Origin: Pseudobdellovibrionaceae bacterium
GTDB taxonomy: Bacteria; Bdellovibrionota; FAC87; UBA2466; JACKAF01
Length of the DNA: 64,000 bases
Direction: 5' to 3'
Assembly: GCA_020635235.1 (NCBI GenBank)
Contig: JACKAF010000004.1
Coordinates: 186,001-250,000, forward strand
Position 1 is the stretch's first letter, and each line of letters starts with the position of its first letter. Positions 33,474 to 42,195 of this stretch are shown piece after piece. A program made the translations under genes and the position numbers. Under the pieces are notes generated by a model. The model was not told the DNA's origin and did not search any database. It saw only the letters and a program-made list of their open reading frames with translations.

Positions 33474-33895
33474 GGTTGCCCTCGATGGCCGGGTGTATAG
33501 AGAGCTGAGTGCGCATAAAGGGCGCTGGTCGCCACAATCAAATAGACGAGGGTATCAAAAATCAAAACCGACGAGAACTTGCCGGCAATCGGGATCCAAA
33601 CCGAAGTCCATAGCCCCTTGAGGACTTCGTGTCCCACTACCACCGGTAACACAATGAGGCACAGGAAAACTACTCCCGATAATCCCAGTCCCGCCGTGTA
33701 GCCATCGCGGAGTTTGTCTTCTGTCGTATTGGAGTTTGCAATATATCCGCGGAGGATGATGCCCAAAGCCAGTAGCAAGCCCCCAATAAATCCTCCGCCC
33801 GGTTCATTGTGTCCCCGCAATAATATGTAAAGCGAATAGGCGGCGAGGAGCTTCCAAGTTAGCGAGAGAGTTGTCCGCAAAATAACGTTGTCCAT
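33470..33895 (-). CDS. mrpB: Mrp antiporter subunit B
   Basis: The product is 141 residues with four membrane helices. The MnhB signature is clear: YSLYILLRGHNEPGGGFIGG followed by LLLALGIILRGYI, where GHNxPGGGFxGGL is highly conserved. Residues YTAGLGLSGVVFLCLIVLPV and IFDTLVYLIVATSALYAHS continue the family pattern. The start codon is directly adjacent to the mrpA stop. A related MrpB-like domain is expected at the end of MrpA. Inner membrane. Confidence 0.95.
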   Translation of the reverse strand: MDNVILRTTLSLTWKLLAAYSLYILLRGHNEPGGGFIGGLLLALGIILRGYIANSNTTEDKLRDGYTAGLGLSGVVFLCLIVLPVVVGHEVLKGLWTSVWIPIAGKFSSVLIFDTLVYLIVATSALYAHSALYTPGHRGQP

Positions 33896-36199
33896 TCAAC
33901 TAGTCCTCTCATTCGCCAGAAGAAGGGAGCCGCAACCTAACGCCGCGATGGCGACCACAACGGCTTCCCCAAAAGTGTCTAAAGCACGAAAGTCAACGAG
34001 GATGACATTGACGACGTTTTTTCCGAATGCTTCGAGATAGGAATGCTCGAGGAAATAGATTTTTGACGCATTGGGAAGTTCTGGGACGTTGGCAAGCAAA
34101 AGGGCACCGAAGGCCAGACTGAGACCCAGAGCTATTGCTGTCGGCGTAGATCTCCCTGGCCGTTTTTCCTCAACCCCCGGCACCACGCGAAAGAGTGCCA
34201 AAACAAATACTAGCACGAGAGCCTCGACCAAGAGCTGCGTCAATGCCAGGTCGGGAGCGGCGAACGCGGCGAAAGCCAGAACCACGCCGAAGCCTGAAGC
34301 TCCAAGAAGAATCAACTTTGAGAATTCGTTGCTTACGATTAGCGCGGCAATTACCGGGAGAGAAATCGCTACGAATAAGGCAGCCTCTATCCAATCCAGC
34401 CTGAGAGTCGGACGGATTCCATCTACGGTATGAAAAAGAGGGAGTGAGAGCAACGCGAGCGTGCCCGCCAGCGTCCAAGTGATGTAGTGTTTAAGGTTGC
34501 CATTCTGGAGTTTCGACACAATAGAGCTTGCCCACCGCGGAATTCCAGAAATCACCCTCTCATAAATGTTGTTGGGGCCACAGTGCTGAACGGAGGAGAG
34601 CTTCGCAGAGGTAAAAGAGATAATGGGTTTAACTTTTACCGCAGCGAGCACTCCTATCGCCAAGGTTGCGGCGCTAAGAGCAATTACTACTAACGACTCG
34701 AAGTTGATACCATGCCAAAGCTTTAGCTTCATTGTAAGGTCTTGGCCGGCGATAGCGCTGGCCATTTGCGTACCCAGGTATTGGTCAAAGAAGGCCGGAA
34801 ACAATCCGATAAACAGTCCGGCTACCGATAAAACCAGTGGGACCAATGACATTGGCAGAGGGACAGCGTTCAGTTCGCCCGTAATTGTATTTTTTGACCA
34901 GAAAGGACGGTAACAAATACTGAGGGCGAGTCCTACCAAAAGAACGTTTGTGAGGAATGCCATGAAAAGGAGAAGTATTCCTACCGTCCCCAGTTGAATC
35001 TTAGCGAGGTAGGCCAGCTCTTTCCCAAAGAAGCCGAACAGTGGCGGGGCCCCGGCTTTGCTCAAGGCCGACAACACCGCCGCAGTCGCCGTTAGCGGCA
35101 GCATACGGGCCAAAGAGCCGAGGGTTTTTATGTCCCGGCTTCCCGTCGCATAATCAATGTTCCCTACAATCTGGAAGAGTGACGCTTTGTATAGGGCGTG
35201 GGCAACGAGATAAACGATCGCGGCCTTAATCGCGATATCTGTCCCGATCCCTAGGAGCATGACAAGCGTCCCAAGAACCGCAATCGTAGAGTAGGCCAGG
35301 ATTTTCTTAATGTCTCGTTGCGCGGAAGCGAGAATGGCCCCGGTGACCATTGTTATTGAACCCATGATCGTAAAGCTTGTGTTCCACAATTCATTTCCAC
35401 CAAGCGAAGGAGTGAGGCGGGCAAGCAGAAACACACCGGCTTTGACCATCGTGGCGGAATGTAAAAAACTACTGACGGGCGTAGGACCCGCCATTGCCGC
35501 GGGAAGCCAAATGTGGAACGGTACTTGGGCGGACTTTGTGGCGATGCCAACTGCCATACAGAAAACGATCACGGGAAAACTTGGAGAATCCACAATGGAT
35601 CGGCCGATCATTGAGAAACGAAGAGAGTCCGAGAGCGACAAGCCCGTGCTCTGCCCATGGGCCGAAATCATGAGAAACCCGATAAGGAGCATCAGCCCGC
35701 CTCCAACGGTCAGGAACAAGGCTTTTCGCGCGGATTCGCGAGTGGAAGCGCTTTGGTGGTTGGTACCAACCAAAAGAAAAGAGCAGACACTCGTGCTCTC
35801 CCAGAAAAGAAAGAAAGCGATCAGGTTGTCGGCCAAAACAAGGCCGATCATCGCGGCAGTGAAAAGAGTGAGTGTGGTGTAGAATCCCTGCAAGCCGGGA
35901 ACAGGTCGCATGTAGCTTGCGCTGTAACAAAACACCCCGGAACCGATGAATCCTATCAGGATGACCAGGACTCGGCTGAGTCCATCGAGCCTGAAGTCCA
36001 ACGCGGCCCCAAAGGTGTTGGACCATGCCCATGAAAAAGTCTGTGGATGGGTAACTGACGCCGGCGCGGTGACGATCAAACTAACGGAGAGCCACAGCAA
36101 GAATCCGGCTACCAAGTAGGGGGCGAGGCGGAAGGCCCTCCCCCTTAGAGTAACAACAGAAGCCAGAGCGGCCGCAACTGACCAAAATATAGTCTCCAT
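33896..36199 (-). CDS. mrpA: Mrp antiporter subunit A
   Basis: The product is 767 residues, close to the about 770-800 of MrpA. The N-terminal 500 residues are NuoL-like with about 14 helices, including AIATKSAQVPFHIWLPAAMA and GPTPVSSFLHSATMVKAGVF, the quinone/proton antiporter core, and the GLVLADNLIAFFLFWE glutamate helix. The C-terminal part (about 600-767) contains LIVSNEFSKLILLGASGFG and ALTQLLVEALVLVFVLALFR, the MrpA-specific extension with a DUF4040-type domain, and DFRALDTFGEAVVVAIAALG near the end, as in fused MbhE/MnhA tails. It is the first gene of the operon, which runs to the sodium channel gene. A short AAGG-type Shine-Dalgarno precedes ATG 36199. Confidence 0.96.
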   Translation of the reverse strand: METIFWSVAAALASVVTLRGRAFRLAPYLVAGFLLWLSVSLIVTAPASVTHPQTFSWAWSNTFGAALDFRLDGLSRVLVILIGFIGSGVFCYSASYMRPVPGLQGFYTTLTLFTAAMIGLVLADNLIAFFLFWESTSVCSFLLVGTNHQSASTRESARKALFLTVGGGLMLLIGFLMISAHGQSTGLSLSDSLRFSMIGRSIVDSPSFPVIVFCMAVGIATKSAQVPFHIWLPAAMAGPTPVSSFLHSATMVKAGVFLLARLTPSLGGNELWNTSFTIMGSITMVTGAILASAQRDIKKILAYSTIAVLGTLVMLLGIGTDIAIKAAIVYLVAHALYKASLFQIVGNIDYATGSRDIKTLGSLARMLPLTATAAVLSALSKAGAPPLFGFFGKELAYLAKIQLGTVGILLLFMAFLTNVLLVGLALSICYRPFWSKNTITGELNAVPLPMSLVPLVLSVAGLFIGLFPAFFDQYLGTQMASAIAGQDLTMKLKLWHGINFESLVVIALSAATLAIGVLAAVKVKPIISFTSAKLSSVQHCGPNNIYERVISGIPRWASSIVSKLQNGNLKHYITWTLAGTLALLSLPLFHTVDGIRPTLRLDWIEAALFVAISLPVIAALIVSNEFSKLILLGASGFGVVLAFAAFAAPDLALTQLLVEALVLVFVLALFRVVPGVEEKRPGRSTPTAIALGLSLAFGALLLANVPELPNASKIYFLEHSYLEAFGKNVVNVILVDFRALDTFGEAVVVAIAALGCGSLLLANERTS

Positions 36200-36348
36200 T
36201 ACCTTGCCCTACACCGTGCTTCGCCGTTATCTCTTCGTCAAGTTTGCGAAAGGCAAGGAGAACTCTAGACCGTAAGACGGAAGGTAGCAACGCCGTTCTT
36301 GGGAGCTTGTGCAAGAGAAGCCGAGGGATCGTGCTAGTAATATCAAGT

Positions 36349-36723
36349 TTATTCGTCTCGCATGACAGCGGCGATGACCGCGTCGATATCGATGGTGCTC
36401 ATGTGGAGCTCGAACATTTGATCCAGCATGATCTGCTCCGAACTCGAAAATATCCCGTCAGCATGGGCTAGGGTCCTTGCAGAGGTCAGAAGCCATCCGC
36501 GCTCTTTGGGACTCTGAATCTGCGCGAATAAAGCCAACGGATCTTTGGGCTCGTCTAGTTCCTCCATTAGCTGTCGCTGCTGGTGGGCTGAAAGATTAAG
36601 CTTTTTGGCAATTCCAAAAAGGTAACGCCGCTCGAGTGCGCACGACTGGCCATCGAGATGAGATATCGCAACGAGTGTGCGTAGTACTTGGAATTTGTCA
36701 GAGTTAACTGAGGGTTGATTCAT
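36349..36723 (-). CDS. TerB-like protein
   Basis: The product is 124 residues, all helical. The pattern LRTLVAISHLDGQSCALERR near 14-33 and TSARTLAHADGIFSSSEQIM near 80-99 is that of the TerB/DUF533 fold, in which two A-x-x-D-G-x-(hydrophobic)-x-x-x-E segments each place acidic residues for metal binding. Members occur in tellurite-resistance and diverse membrane-linked contexts; the exact role is unknown. It starts 4 bp after the HPF-like gene and lies upstream of mrpA in the same direction with a 149-bp gap, so the two genes form a small unit. Confidence 0.8.
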   Translation of the reverse strand: MNQPSVNSDKFQVLRTLVAISHLDGQSCALERRYLFGIAKKLNLSAHQQRQLMEELDEPKDPLALFAQIQSPKERGWLLTSARTLAHADGIFSSSEQIMLDQMFELHMSTIDIDAVIAAVMRDE

Positions 36724-36727
36724 TGGC

Positions 36728-37069
36728 TCACCTCCCGCTAAGAAAGGAACTGGACGGGTACATGCCGGTTTCCCGTTCTTTTCGTTCTATACGTCTGACG
36801 AGTTCGTGCTCTGCGAGTCGAACAACCTCCTCGATACTACTCGCCACCCGCTGCACCGCTAGATAGTGGAATCGTCCGCCATAAAACTTGATTTTTCCCT
36901 GAAAGTTGCGGCCCACCCGATTGCGGTCCATGCCCTTCTTAAGGGTGACTTTCACAAATCTAGGAATGGCGTTCGGAAACCGTCTAAAAAGAGCGCGAAT
37001 GCCAGAAGAGAGTCGCTCTTCAAAGCCTTCGCAGCGTTCCAGATTACTAAAATCAACTTGGATCTGCAT
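36728..37069 (-). CDS. HPF/RaiA-like (ribosome hibernation-type) protein
   Basis: The product is 113 residues. The fold pattern beta-alpha-beta-beta-beta-alpha of the HPF/RaiA family is suggested by MQIQVDFSNLERCEGFEERL, SGIRALFRRFPNAIPRFVKV and FQGKIKFYGGRFHYLAVQRV, ending in a long basic helix (EEVVRLAEHELVRRIERKER). The N-terminal MQIQV strand followed by a helix of about 20 residues is characteristic. Members bind the small ribosomal subunit and inactivate ribosomes in stress. Sequence similarity is weak, so the call is moderate. It is co-transcribed with the TerB-like gene. Confidence 0.55.
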   Translation of the reverse strand: MQIQVDFSNLERCEGFEERLSSGIRALFRRFPNAIPRFVKVTLKKGMDRNRVGRNFQGKIKFYGGRFHYLAVQRVASSIEEVVRLAEHELVRRIERKERETGMYPSSSFLSGR

Positions 37070-37231
37070 CTGGGTGCCCTTCCACTGAAGTACTAGTTAG
37101 TTTTCTGCCTGTCTCTCTTCAATGGTATCGGATTTAGGTGTCATAGGAAAAATGGATAAAAAGTATGCGTTGTATTTATATTGGCAATAATACAAGTCGC
37201 TGCTGTGCCTGCGAGAAAGGGAAGGAGGGCC

Positions 37232-37274
37232 GACGGAGCGCGCGTTGTGGGGCTATTTCTCCCATTCCTCCAGG
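37232..37274 (-). repeat. 43-bp repeat, copy 2, spanning a stop codon
   Basis: One mismatch to copy 1 at 29908-29950. It covers the last seven codons (LEEWEK and stop) of the gene at 37253-38395 and 21 bp beyond. Weaker similarity continues on the far side of the stop (a GAGAAAGGG-like stretch), suggesting a slightly longer original unit with small indels. Confidence 0.85.
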
Positions 37275-38395
37275 TACGCGGCAGCAAAGCGCCGGTCTTC
37301 CGCGCTGTTGCCGTGGACCGCGACGAGTTTGAGGACGAGAATTTGTATTGTAAGGATGCGCCTTCCCAGCATGTTTAGTTCCCATTCACCATTCAACCGG
37401 CCGCTCAGTACCTCGGAGAGAGTGCTATAGATTGTTGATTCAGCGCTCTCCCAGTCGCCCAGGACTTTGCTAATGCCCGGAACAAGTTCTCCTAGTACTT
37501 GCAACTCTTCCGGATCGCGCAAGCGCCTTTTTCCGGCAATCTCCGCGAAAAAGTGGAGGGCACGTTGCGCTTCCTCTGTCGAGAGAACCGTTTCGGATGT
37601 CCCTGCAAGCGCCCCGAGGATCGGTTCGAGGGAGAGGGAAGTCGCCCCTGCCTGTCGAAAGGAACCGAGCTCGCTTTGAAAGGCGACTTTCTGTTCTTCC
37701 AGACGCGATAGGAGCACTCGCGACGCGTTTTCGATCTCAGTTTTAGTCGGCGGGATTTGAATGCTCTTCATCACCTTTAAAGCAAAGGCCATTCTTCGGT
37801 TTGCGACGTCCTCATTGTCGGAGAGCTGTCCTTGTTGTCCGATCCACATCAAGTCAAAATGTAGACGATCGGCATCCAATTCATGGCCTGCGTCCTGAAG
37901 GGCATTCAAAGCGCCAAGAAAAGCACTTGCGGCTGTTTCCACGTCGTTTTCAAAGTCCACGCGAAGCGGATCGATGAAGTCGAGATAGCATAAAGACTGC
38001 AGGCCCGTAAGAGGGTGGTGATCTTTCTGATAGGTCCGCGCCAAAACGGAAAACACAGTTAGGTCCCCGGAAGCGCAGCGCGCAAGTAACGCGCGCGTTT
38101 CCCCAACCGGACATGCCCATTTTAGTCCGTCTCCAGGTCCAGGCGGAGAGTCCCCAGGGATACCGTCATGAATGGCTAGAAGCTGCTCATAGAGAGGAAT
38201 CTGCTCGGGGCTCAACTCAGCCTCACTATCAACTCCGAAATACTCTCTGGGGTCGAGTTCCTCAAATATTGCAGAATAAAACACGATGGCGCATTGGTGG
38301 GGTCGAACAACCGCAAAAGAGGGCTGGCAAACGGTACTCGCAAAAACGCAAAGAAAGAAAAGACTCTTCCGGCTTGTTTGGGGTGCGGTATTCAT
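37253..38395 (-). CDS. Secreted helical protein of unknown function
   Basis: The product is 380 residues. A signal peptide (SLFFLCVFASTVCQPSFA, cut before VVR) is followed by a mostly alpha-helical protein with acidic and leucine-rich helices (TAASAFLGALNALQDAGHEL, RVLLSRLEEQKVAFQSELGS, EEAQRALHFFAEIAGKRRLR). Four cysteines lie in the first half (HQCAIVF, KWACPVG, ARCASGD, SLCYLDF) and may pair. The size and signal are similar to other secreted unknowns here, but no homology is visible. The last six residues and stop come from a repeat shared with the sodium channel gene. Confidence 0.7.
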   Translation of the reverse strand: MNTAPQTSRKSLFFLCVFASTVCQPSFAVVRPHQCAIVFYSAIFEELDPREYFGVDSEAELSPEQIPLYEQLLAIHDGIPGDSPPGPGDGLKWACPVGETRALLARCASGDLTVFSVLARTYQKDHHPLTGLQSLCYLDFIDPLRVDFENDVETAASAFLGALNALQDAGHELDADRLHFDLMWIGQQGQLSDNEDVANRRMAFALKVMKSIQIPPTKTEIENASRVLLSRLEEQKVAFQSELGSFRQAGATSLSLEPILGALAGTSETVLSTEEAQRALHFFAEIAGKRRLRDPEELQVLGELVPGISKVLGDWESAESTIYSTLSEVLSGRLNGEWELNMLGRRILTIQILVLKLVAVHGNSAEDRRFAAAYLEEWEK

Positions 38396-38593
38396 ACTTA
38401 GTGTTAGGGAAGCCGTCTTATATTCGAACGGAGCCGTCCAGTCAATGTCTTGCTACATAAGAATTTGAAATTACAGGGCTTTTTGTCGGGTTGCAGGGAC
38501 AGACTTGTGGCTGCGGCACGAGATCGAACGATTTCAAATGGTTGGATGCCTTCAAGCGTTTAGCCGGCCTTCGGGCAAAATGTTTTGACCCCG

Positions 38594-40174
38594 TCATTTC
38601 GAAGGCACGCTCAAGGAAAAGTGAGCCAGCCCATCCTCTTCTGTTTCCATAAAGAAATTTAACCGCGTGTTCTCACTCGAGAAAAATATCCGCGTGTTGG
38701 CACCCTGCTCCTCAATGAACGCATCATAAGGCGTGTTGCTGGCTGAAACGTAACCCAGTGCTCTTTCATTGCCGTCTTTAAGAGACCAAAAACCGATCCT
38801 TTGGTCCTCTGTAAATGCGGCCACCGCGTTTCCGTCATCAGAAATGACGGTCGCTTTGATGGGGGAACGGCTATCCCCGAAGGTAAGTCGGTGTGTTTGC
38901 TCCCAAGAAGGGAGATCGAATATCTCGACGACTCCCTTGTCCGAGCCGACCGCCGCTCGACGGGCAGCAAAGGCAACAGTAAAAGGGTTGGGGTCGATGG
39001 TCGGTCGTGCCAACGAAAGTACCTTTTCCAGTTGCGGTCCCTCACTACTTTCTCGAATGTGCCAAACGTTGGTCTCCTGATACTTTTGACCTGAGCTCAA
39101 TTCTGCTTGAATCGCCGCCTGCCTACTTGCCTCGCTATTGAAGTTTCCTTGTTGGGACATCCTAAGGGCGGCACTCAAGTTGGGTATGGTCTGTACGGTC
39201 CGTACCCAGTATCGGCCGTGGGGGTCTTGCGGCGAAATTCCCCTACCTGCTAGGTTTCCACAATGCCCACCCCAGCAGATCAAGCCACTGGGAACAAAGC
39301 CACTGTCGACGGCTTGTACCTTAAGATGCTTTGGGCCCTCGGAGGACCAGATCATGGCGACGTTTGCATTGCCGCCCTCAAGGCCTACTTCGTGCAAAGT
39401 CAGGATGTAATCACCCAAAAACCAGGCTGCTCCGTTGACCGGGAGCCCCGCGGAAAACTGCCAAAGGGGTTCCAGGTTTCGTGCGTCGAAAACTGTAAAG
39501 ACGCTGCCGGCATCAACGACGAGCTTGGTCCCGTCAGGTGAAAAGCTCATATTTCGGAAGGGGAACATACCACCCTTTCCGTTGGCCACCTCCTTCATCT
39601 GTCGAACCACCGTCGTCTCAGTGGAGTCAGGATCGTCGCTATCAGAGAAGAGAATCCCGCTGCCAACCTTGGAACCTATCTCCCGGTAGGCTTTGCGTGC
39701 TAGTGTCTCATCAAACTCCACGGCAGAGCTCATAACCTTTCCAGTCCGAGCATCGTACATGTAGATGGGGCCAACTCCGGTTCCCCGCTGGCTAAAGGCC
39801 ACGCGTGTTTTATCCGGCGAGATGAAAATATTTTCGACGTTACGCAGATCCCAACTGTCTTTAACGCTCAAAGGTACCGCCGTCTCGATGGAGACTTGGT
39901 GCGTGGGAAGGAGCGCTGCTAAGAAGGAAACGAACCGGCCTGCGGCCTCTCTGCCGCCGTCCGTTCCCGTCACCGCGTTTGCTTGGAAGGGGAGAACGGG
40001 TGCAAGCCGAATGGACTCGTTAGGCAGTAGCGAAACTCTGACGGAGTGAGCAGACGCGCTGGCATTTGCCAATCGTTCCGCGCACAGGGTGGTCACCCCC
40101 GCACGGACTGTGTGTCCAAACAGCATCGAGAAAGCTATAACTCCCCATTCTTGCCATCGACCTTTGCAACTCAT
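38594..40174 (-). CDS. Exported WD40/beta-propeller-like protein (paralogue B)
   Basis: The product is 526 residues, the same length as the protein at 3906-5486. ATG 40174 follows AGGAGG. The leader is WGVIAFSMLFGHTVRAG. Propeller-like blades recur: ISPDKTRVAFSQRGTGVG near 118, GPIYMYDARTGKVMSSAVEF near 137, SFSPDGTKLVVDAGSVFTVF near 205, VGSDKGVVEIFDLPSWEQTH near 415 and ISDDGNAVAAFTEDQRIGFW near 450. A helical insert (FDETLARKAYREIGSK) interrupts after the second blade, exactly where paralogue A has TRNTYRRYRELFWAQIHRG. Periplasmic location is expected; function unknown. A 16-bp palindrome (40251) lies in its upstream region. Confidence 0.75.
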   Translation of the reverse strand: MSCKGRWQEWGVIAFSMLFGHTVRAGVTTLCAERLANASASAHSVRVSLLPNESIRLAPVLPFQANAVTGTDGGREAAGRFVSFLAALLPTHQVSIETAVPLSVKDSWDLRNVENIFISPDKTRVAFSQRGTGVGPIYMYDARTGKVMSSAVEFDETLARKAYREIGSKVGSGILFSDSDDPDSTETTVVRQMKEVANGKGGMFPFRNMSFSPDGTKLVVDAGSVFTVFDARNLEPLWQFSAGLPVNGAAWFLGDYILTLHEVGLEGGNANVAMIWSSEGPKHLKVQAVDSGFVPSGLICWGGHCGNLAGRGISPQDPHGRYWVRTVQTIPNLSAALRMSQQGNFNSEASRQAAIQAELSSGQKYQETNVWHIRESSEGPQLEKVLSLARPTIDPNPFTVAFAARRAAVGSDKGVVEIFDLPSWEQTHRLTFGDSRSPIKATVISDDGNAVAAFTEDQRIGFWSLKDGNERALGYVSASNTPYDAFIEEQGANTRIFFSSENTRLNFFMETEEDGLAHFSLSVPSK

Positions 40175-40250
40175 CCGAACCTCCTCATTCGCGGCGAACC
40201 CTACCTTGGTTCTTCTCGGTTATCAATGATCTGTTCGTTGCAAGGAACAA

Positions 40251-40266
40251 GCGTAGCCGGCTACGC
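40251..40266. promoter_or_regulatory. Perfect 16-bp palindrome
   Basis: GCGTAGCCGGCTACGC is a perfect inverted repeat 77 bp upstream of the start of the propeller gene at 40174 and just outside the tRNA-Tyr-bounded interval. It could be an operator or a small hairpin; no T tract follows on either strand. Confidence 0.35.
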
Positions 40267-40451
40267 GGAAAGCCGCGGCACTGCCGCCCCAAGTTGGGCT
40301 TGCTTTTACGCACGGATATAGCCGTCCGCATTTTATTGGGAATCTACCGTCGACCACCGGGGAGGCGTAGGCGGTTGCGCCGCGCTAATACTAAAATTTC
40401 CGAGTCCTGCAATCTTCATGAGGCCAAAGAACCGCAACATTTCGAACGGTT

Positions 40452-40472
40452 AATGTGGAGAGGGGAGGATTC
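40452..40472. other. Direct repeat of the tRNA-Tyr 3' end (att-like site, distal)
   Basis: These 21 bp (core GTGGAGAGGGGAGGATTC) are identical, in the same orientation, to 46277-46297, which forms the 3' part of the tRNA-Tyr gene (acceptor strand, part of the T arm and four bases beyond). The rest of the tRNA is absent here. This is the expected product of integration by a tRNA-targeting recombinase. Confidence 0.8.
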
Positions 40473-40492
40473 AAAAACGCCTATTTCTAACC

Positions 40493-40508
40493 TGTCGTAA
40501 TTACGACA
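40493..40508. promoter_or_regulatory. Perfect 16-bp palindrome next to the distal att-like site
   Basis: TGTCGTAATTACGACA is a perfect inverted repeat 20 bp inside the distal tRNA-Tyr repeat. It resembles a dimeric regulator operator. Its nearness to the att-like site also allows a recombination or accessory-factor role. No gene start is near enough to decide. Confidence 0.35.
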
Positions 40509-40585
40509 TAAACTAACAAAAACCAAGACCTACGTCAGTACCGATGGTGAAACCAGATGCAAGTAAGTGCCAGCAGTTTGCAAAT

Positions 40586-40599
40586 CTTTTCCCCCAAAT
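40586..40599 (+). repeat. TTTTCCCCCAAAT motif, distal copy
   Basis: CTTTTCCCCCAAAT, matching the cluster of five copies at 46107-46227 near the opposite end of the island. It is the only copy I found near the distal end. Confidence 0.6.
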
Positions 40600-40875
40600 T
40601 GGGATCGACATTTCATCGATCCACTTTTTTACTCAAAATGGAGGTTCGAGACAAAACGACTCAAACCTTTTTTCGGGGGATTTCTTCGAGATTGACTCCC
40701 AGAGAAACCGCCTGGTTAGATATGGTTTCCTACATTGGGGCAAGGATTTATGAAGCTAAGTGTTGCGGAGCTGTCGAAGGTAACTTACCTCGATCCAAAG
40801 TCAGTTGGAGATCGCCCACCACTGGCTTAAACTCTTGCTCGTCACACTCCACCCCGTCACGAACAAATATAGAGG

Positions 40876-40903
40876 TTGACTTTTCAGGTCAGGTGAGTAC
40901 GAT
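40876..40903 (+). promoter_or_regulatory. Candidate sigma70 promoter of the RegB-like remnant
   Basis: TTGACT (40876-40881), a 16-bp spacer and TACGAT (40898-40903) lie 24 bp before the RegB-like start region, which has an AAAAGGAAAT Shine-Dalgarno-like stretch. The promoter appears better preserved than the gene behind it. Confidence 0.4.
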
Positions 40904-40912
40904 ACAACTCGC

Positions 40913-40932
40913 GAAAAGGAAATGCTATGGAC
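40913..40932 (+). repeat. 20-bp repeat with start-codon context, copy 1
   Basis: GAAAAGGAAATGCTATGGA plus C is repeated exactly at 45378-45397. Here it supplies the Shine-Dalgarno-like stretch and ATG of the RegB-like remnant. Flanking sequence differs between the copies. Confidence 0.7.
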
Positions 40933-42195
40933 CCACAAATCTGGCGCGGGCTATCGAATACTGATGAGAAAGGCGCACAGTCTTCAATAGCTGGGAAACA
41001 TTGACAATGGTGGTGGCTGATTCGGCTTCGATGGATAGCATTGGCCTGCAGGTCTGCGCGGTGTAGTCGGATTTGGCTACCTGTTTTTGGAATCAGCTCG
41101 GAAATTCTTTTTCGAACTGTACTCTTCCTTCGTATTTAACCTATTACTCCATCGCATGCGTTAAGAAACGCATTCCCCTGCAAAGATCTTTTATTTCAAT
41201 GCAGCTCTATGACTGATACCTCGCCTGCTTTTCGTTCCGGGTTTTCGCCTTGAGCGGTGGGACGCAGAATCCGTTTGTCGTTACTATTCGTTCACGCAAC
41301 CTGGGAGCGCGTTACTTCACGGCAAACAAACTTTCAGCTTCTAACGCTTGTTGTTTTTGCGTGTTTTTCGTTTTTTCGTTGCGCGTAATTGGCAGGTACT
41401 TTCATCCGAGATTCATGTTTGACTTTTCTACCGTTATTGGCGTTGATCATTTCCATTATTGTATGCTGGGCGTTCGTCGTATCCTCGCGACCACTTTCTA
41501 CGAGCCACCTGAAGCAAATTCCGGCAGAGGCCAAAACCGCGAAAAGAATGTAAACCATTTGCTCCGTTTGGGCGCATATGCCGTAGAGTTGCTCATTGTT
41601 TCGCAAGCCCATTGAATACGTTGCGCATGCGAACCGAACGTCTGAAACGCGTAACAGTGAAACCAGCCGAACAGAGCTCAATGCGATATCTGAAGTGCTA
41701 GACCAGACAGGAAAACACTCTTTCGAGAAATCACAACTGCCTCACTGGATACCCTGATGCTCTCCCTTCAACGAGGAGCTTGGCCTGTATCTCGCTAAAA
41801 ATCGTCGTGAAGAGTGGAGAAGGAGCACCACAGTTTGAGGTCTCTTCACGATCAACCGAGCGGGCTCCCTGTCACGCTTTCGGCTCCCCTTGCTGCTTTT
41901 CGGGAAGTGCCTACGAAATCTGTTGGACAATGCTGCACAGTCACCGGAGAGCAGTTAATCACGATTGAGCTTTAGCGATGACGATCGTTTCGCGACCGTG
42001 CGGTGATGGATCGGGGCAAGGCGGCCCAAAGAGATCCTTGCTAAAGGGGCACGCCTGGCATCTCACCACCTGTCCGCGGAACGGGCTTGGGCCTTTTTTA
42101 ATTTTCAAAGTCTCAGGAGGCATTGGGTGGCTCGCTGACCTTGCGGACGGCTCCGGGCGGTGCCATTTCGTTTCATTACCGAGGGACGGGTCCAA
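40922..42195 (+). pseudogene. RegB/PrrB-type redox sensor histidine kinase, degraded
   Basis: No open frame survives, but kinase landmarks occur in the right order in different frames. Near 41008-41055 the RegB-like first membrane helix reads WWLIRLRWIALA, matching the family LVRLRW(L/I)A pattern. Near 41565-41650 the H box reads RRVAHCFASPLNTLRM, with His codon 41594. The N box LRNLLDNAAQSPESS is at 41911-41955. A D-x-G box (VMDRGK) starts at 42003, and GTGLGLF then EALGGSLTLRTAPGG follow at about 42077-42160. Total span, about 1.27 kb, suits a 420-450 residue RegB. Several stops and at least three frames are involved, so the gene is dead. RegB kinases sense quinone/oxygen status and phosphorylate RegA. 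Confidence 0.72.

Noticed and set aside
34071..34433. 120-codon Arg/Ser/Thr-rich plus-strand frame
   Set aside because: Antisense of mrpA; low-complexity composition is a codon artefact of hydrophobic membrane segments.
41334..41681. 115-codon minus-strand frame with one hydrophobic segment
   Set aside because: It lies antisense to the H-box part of the RegB-like remnant and has no Shine-Dalgarno; the kinase reading is much better supported.
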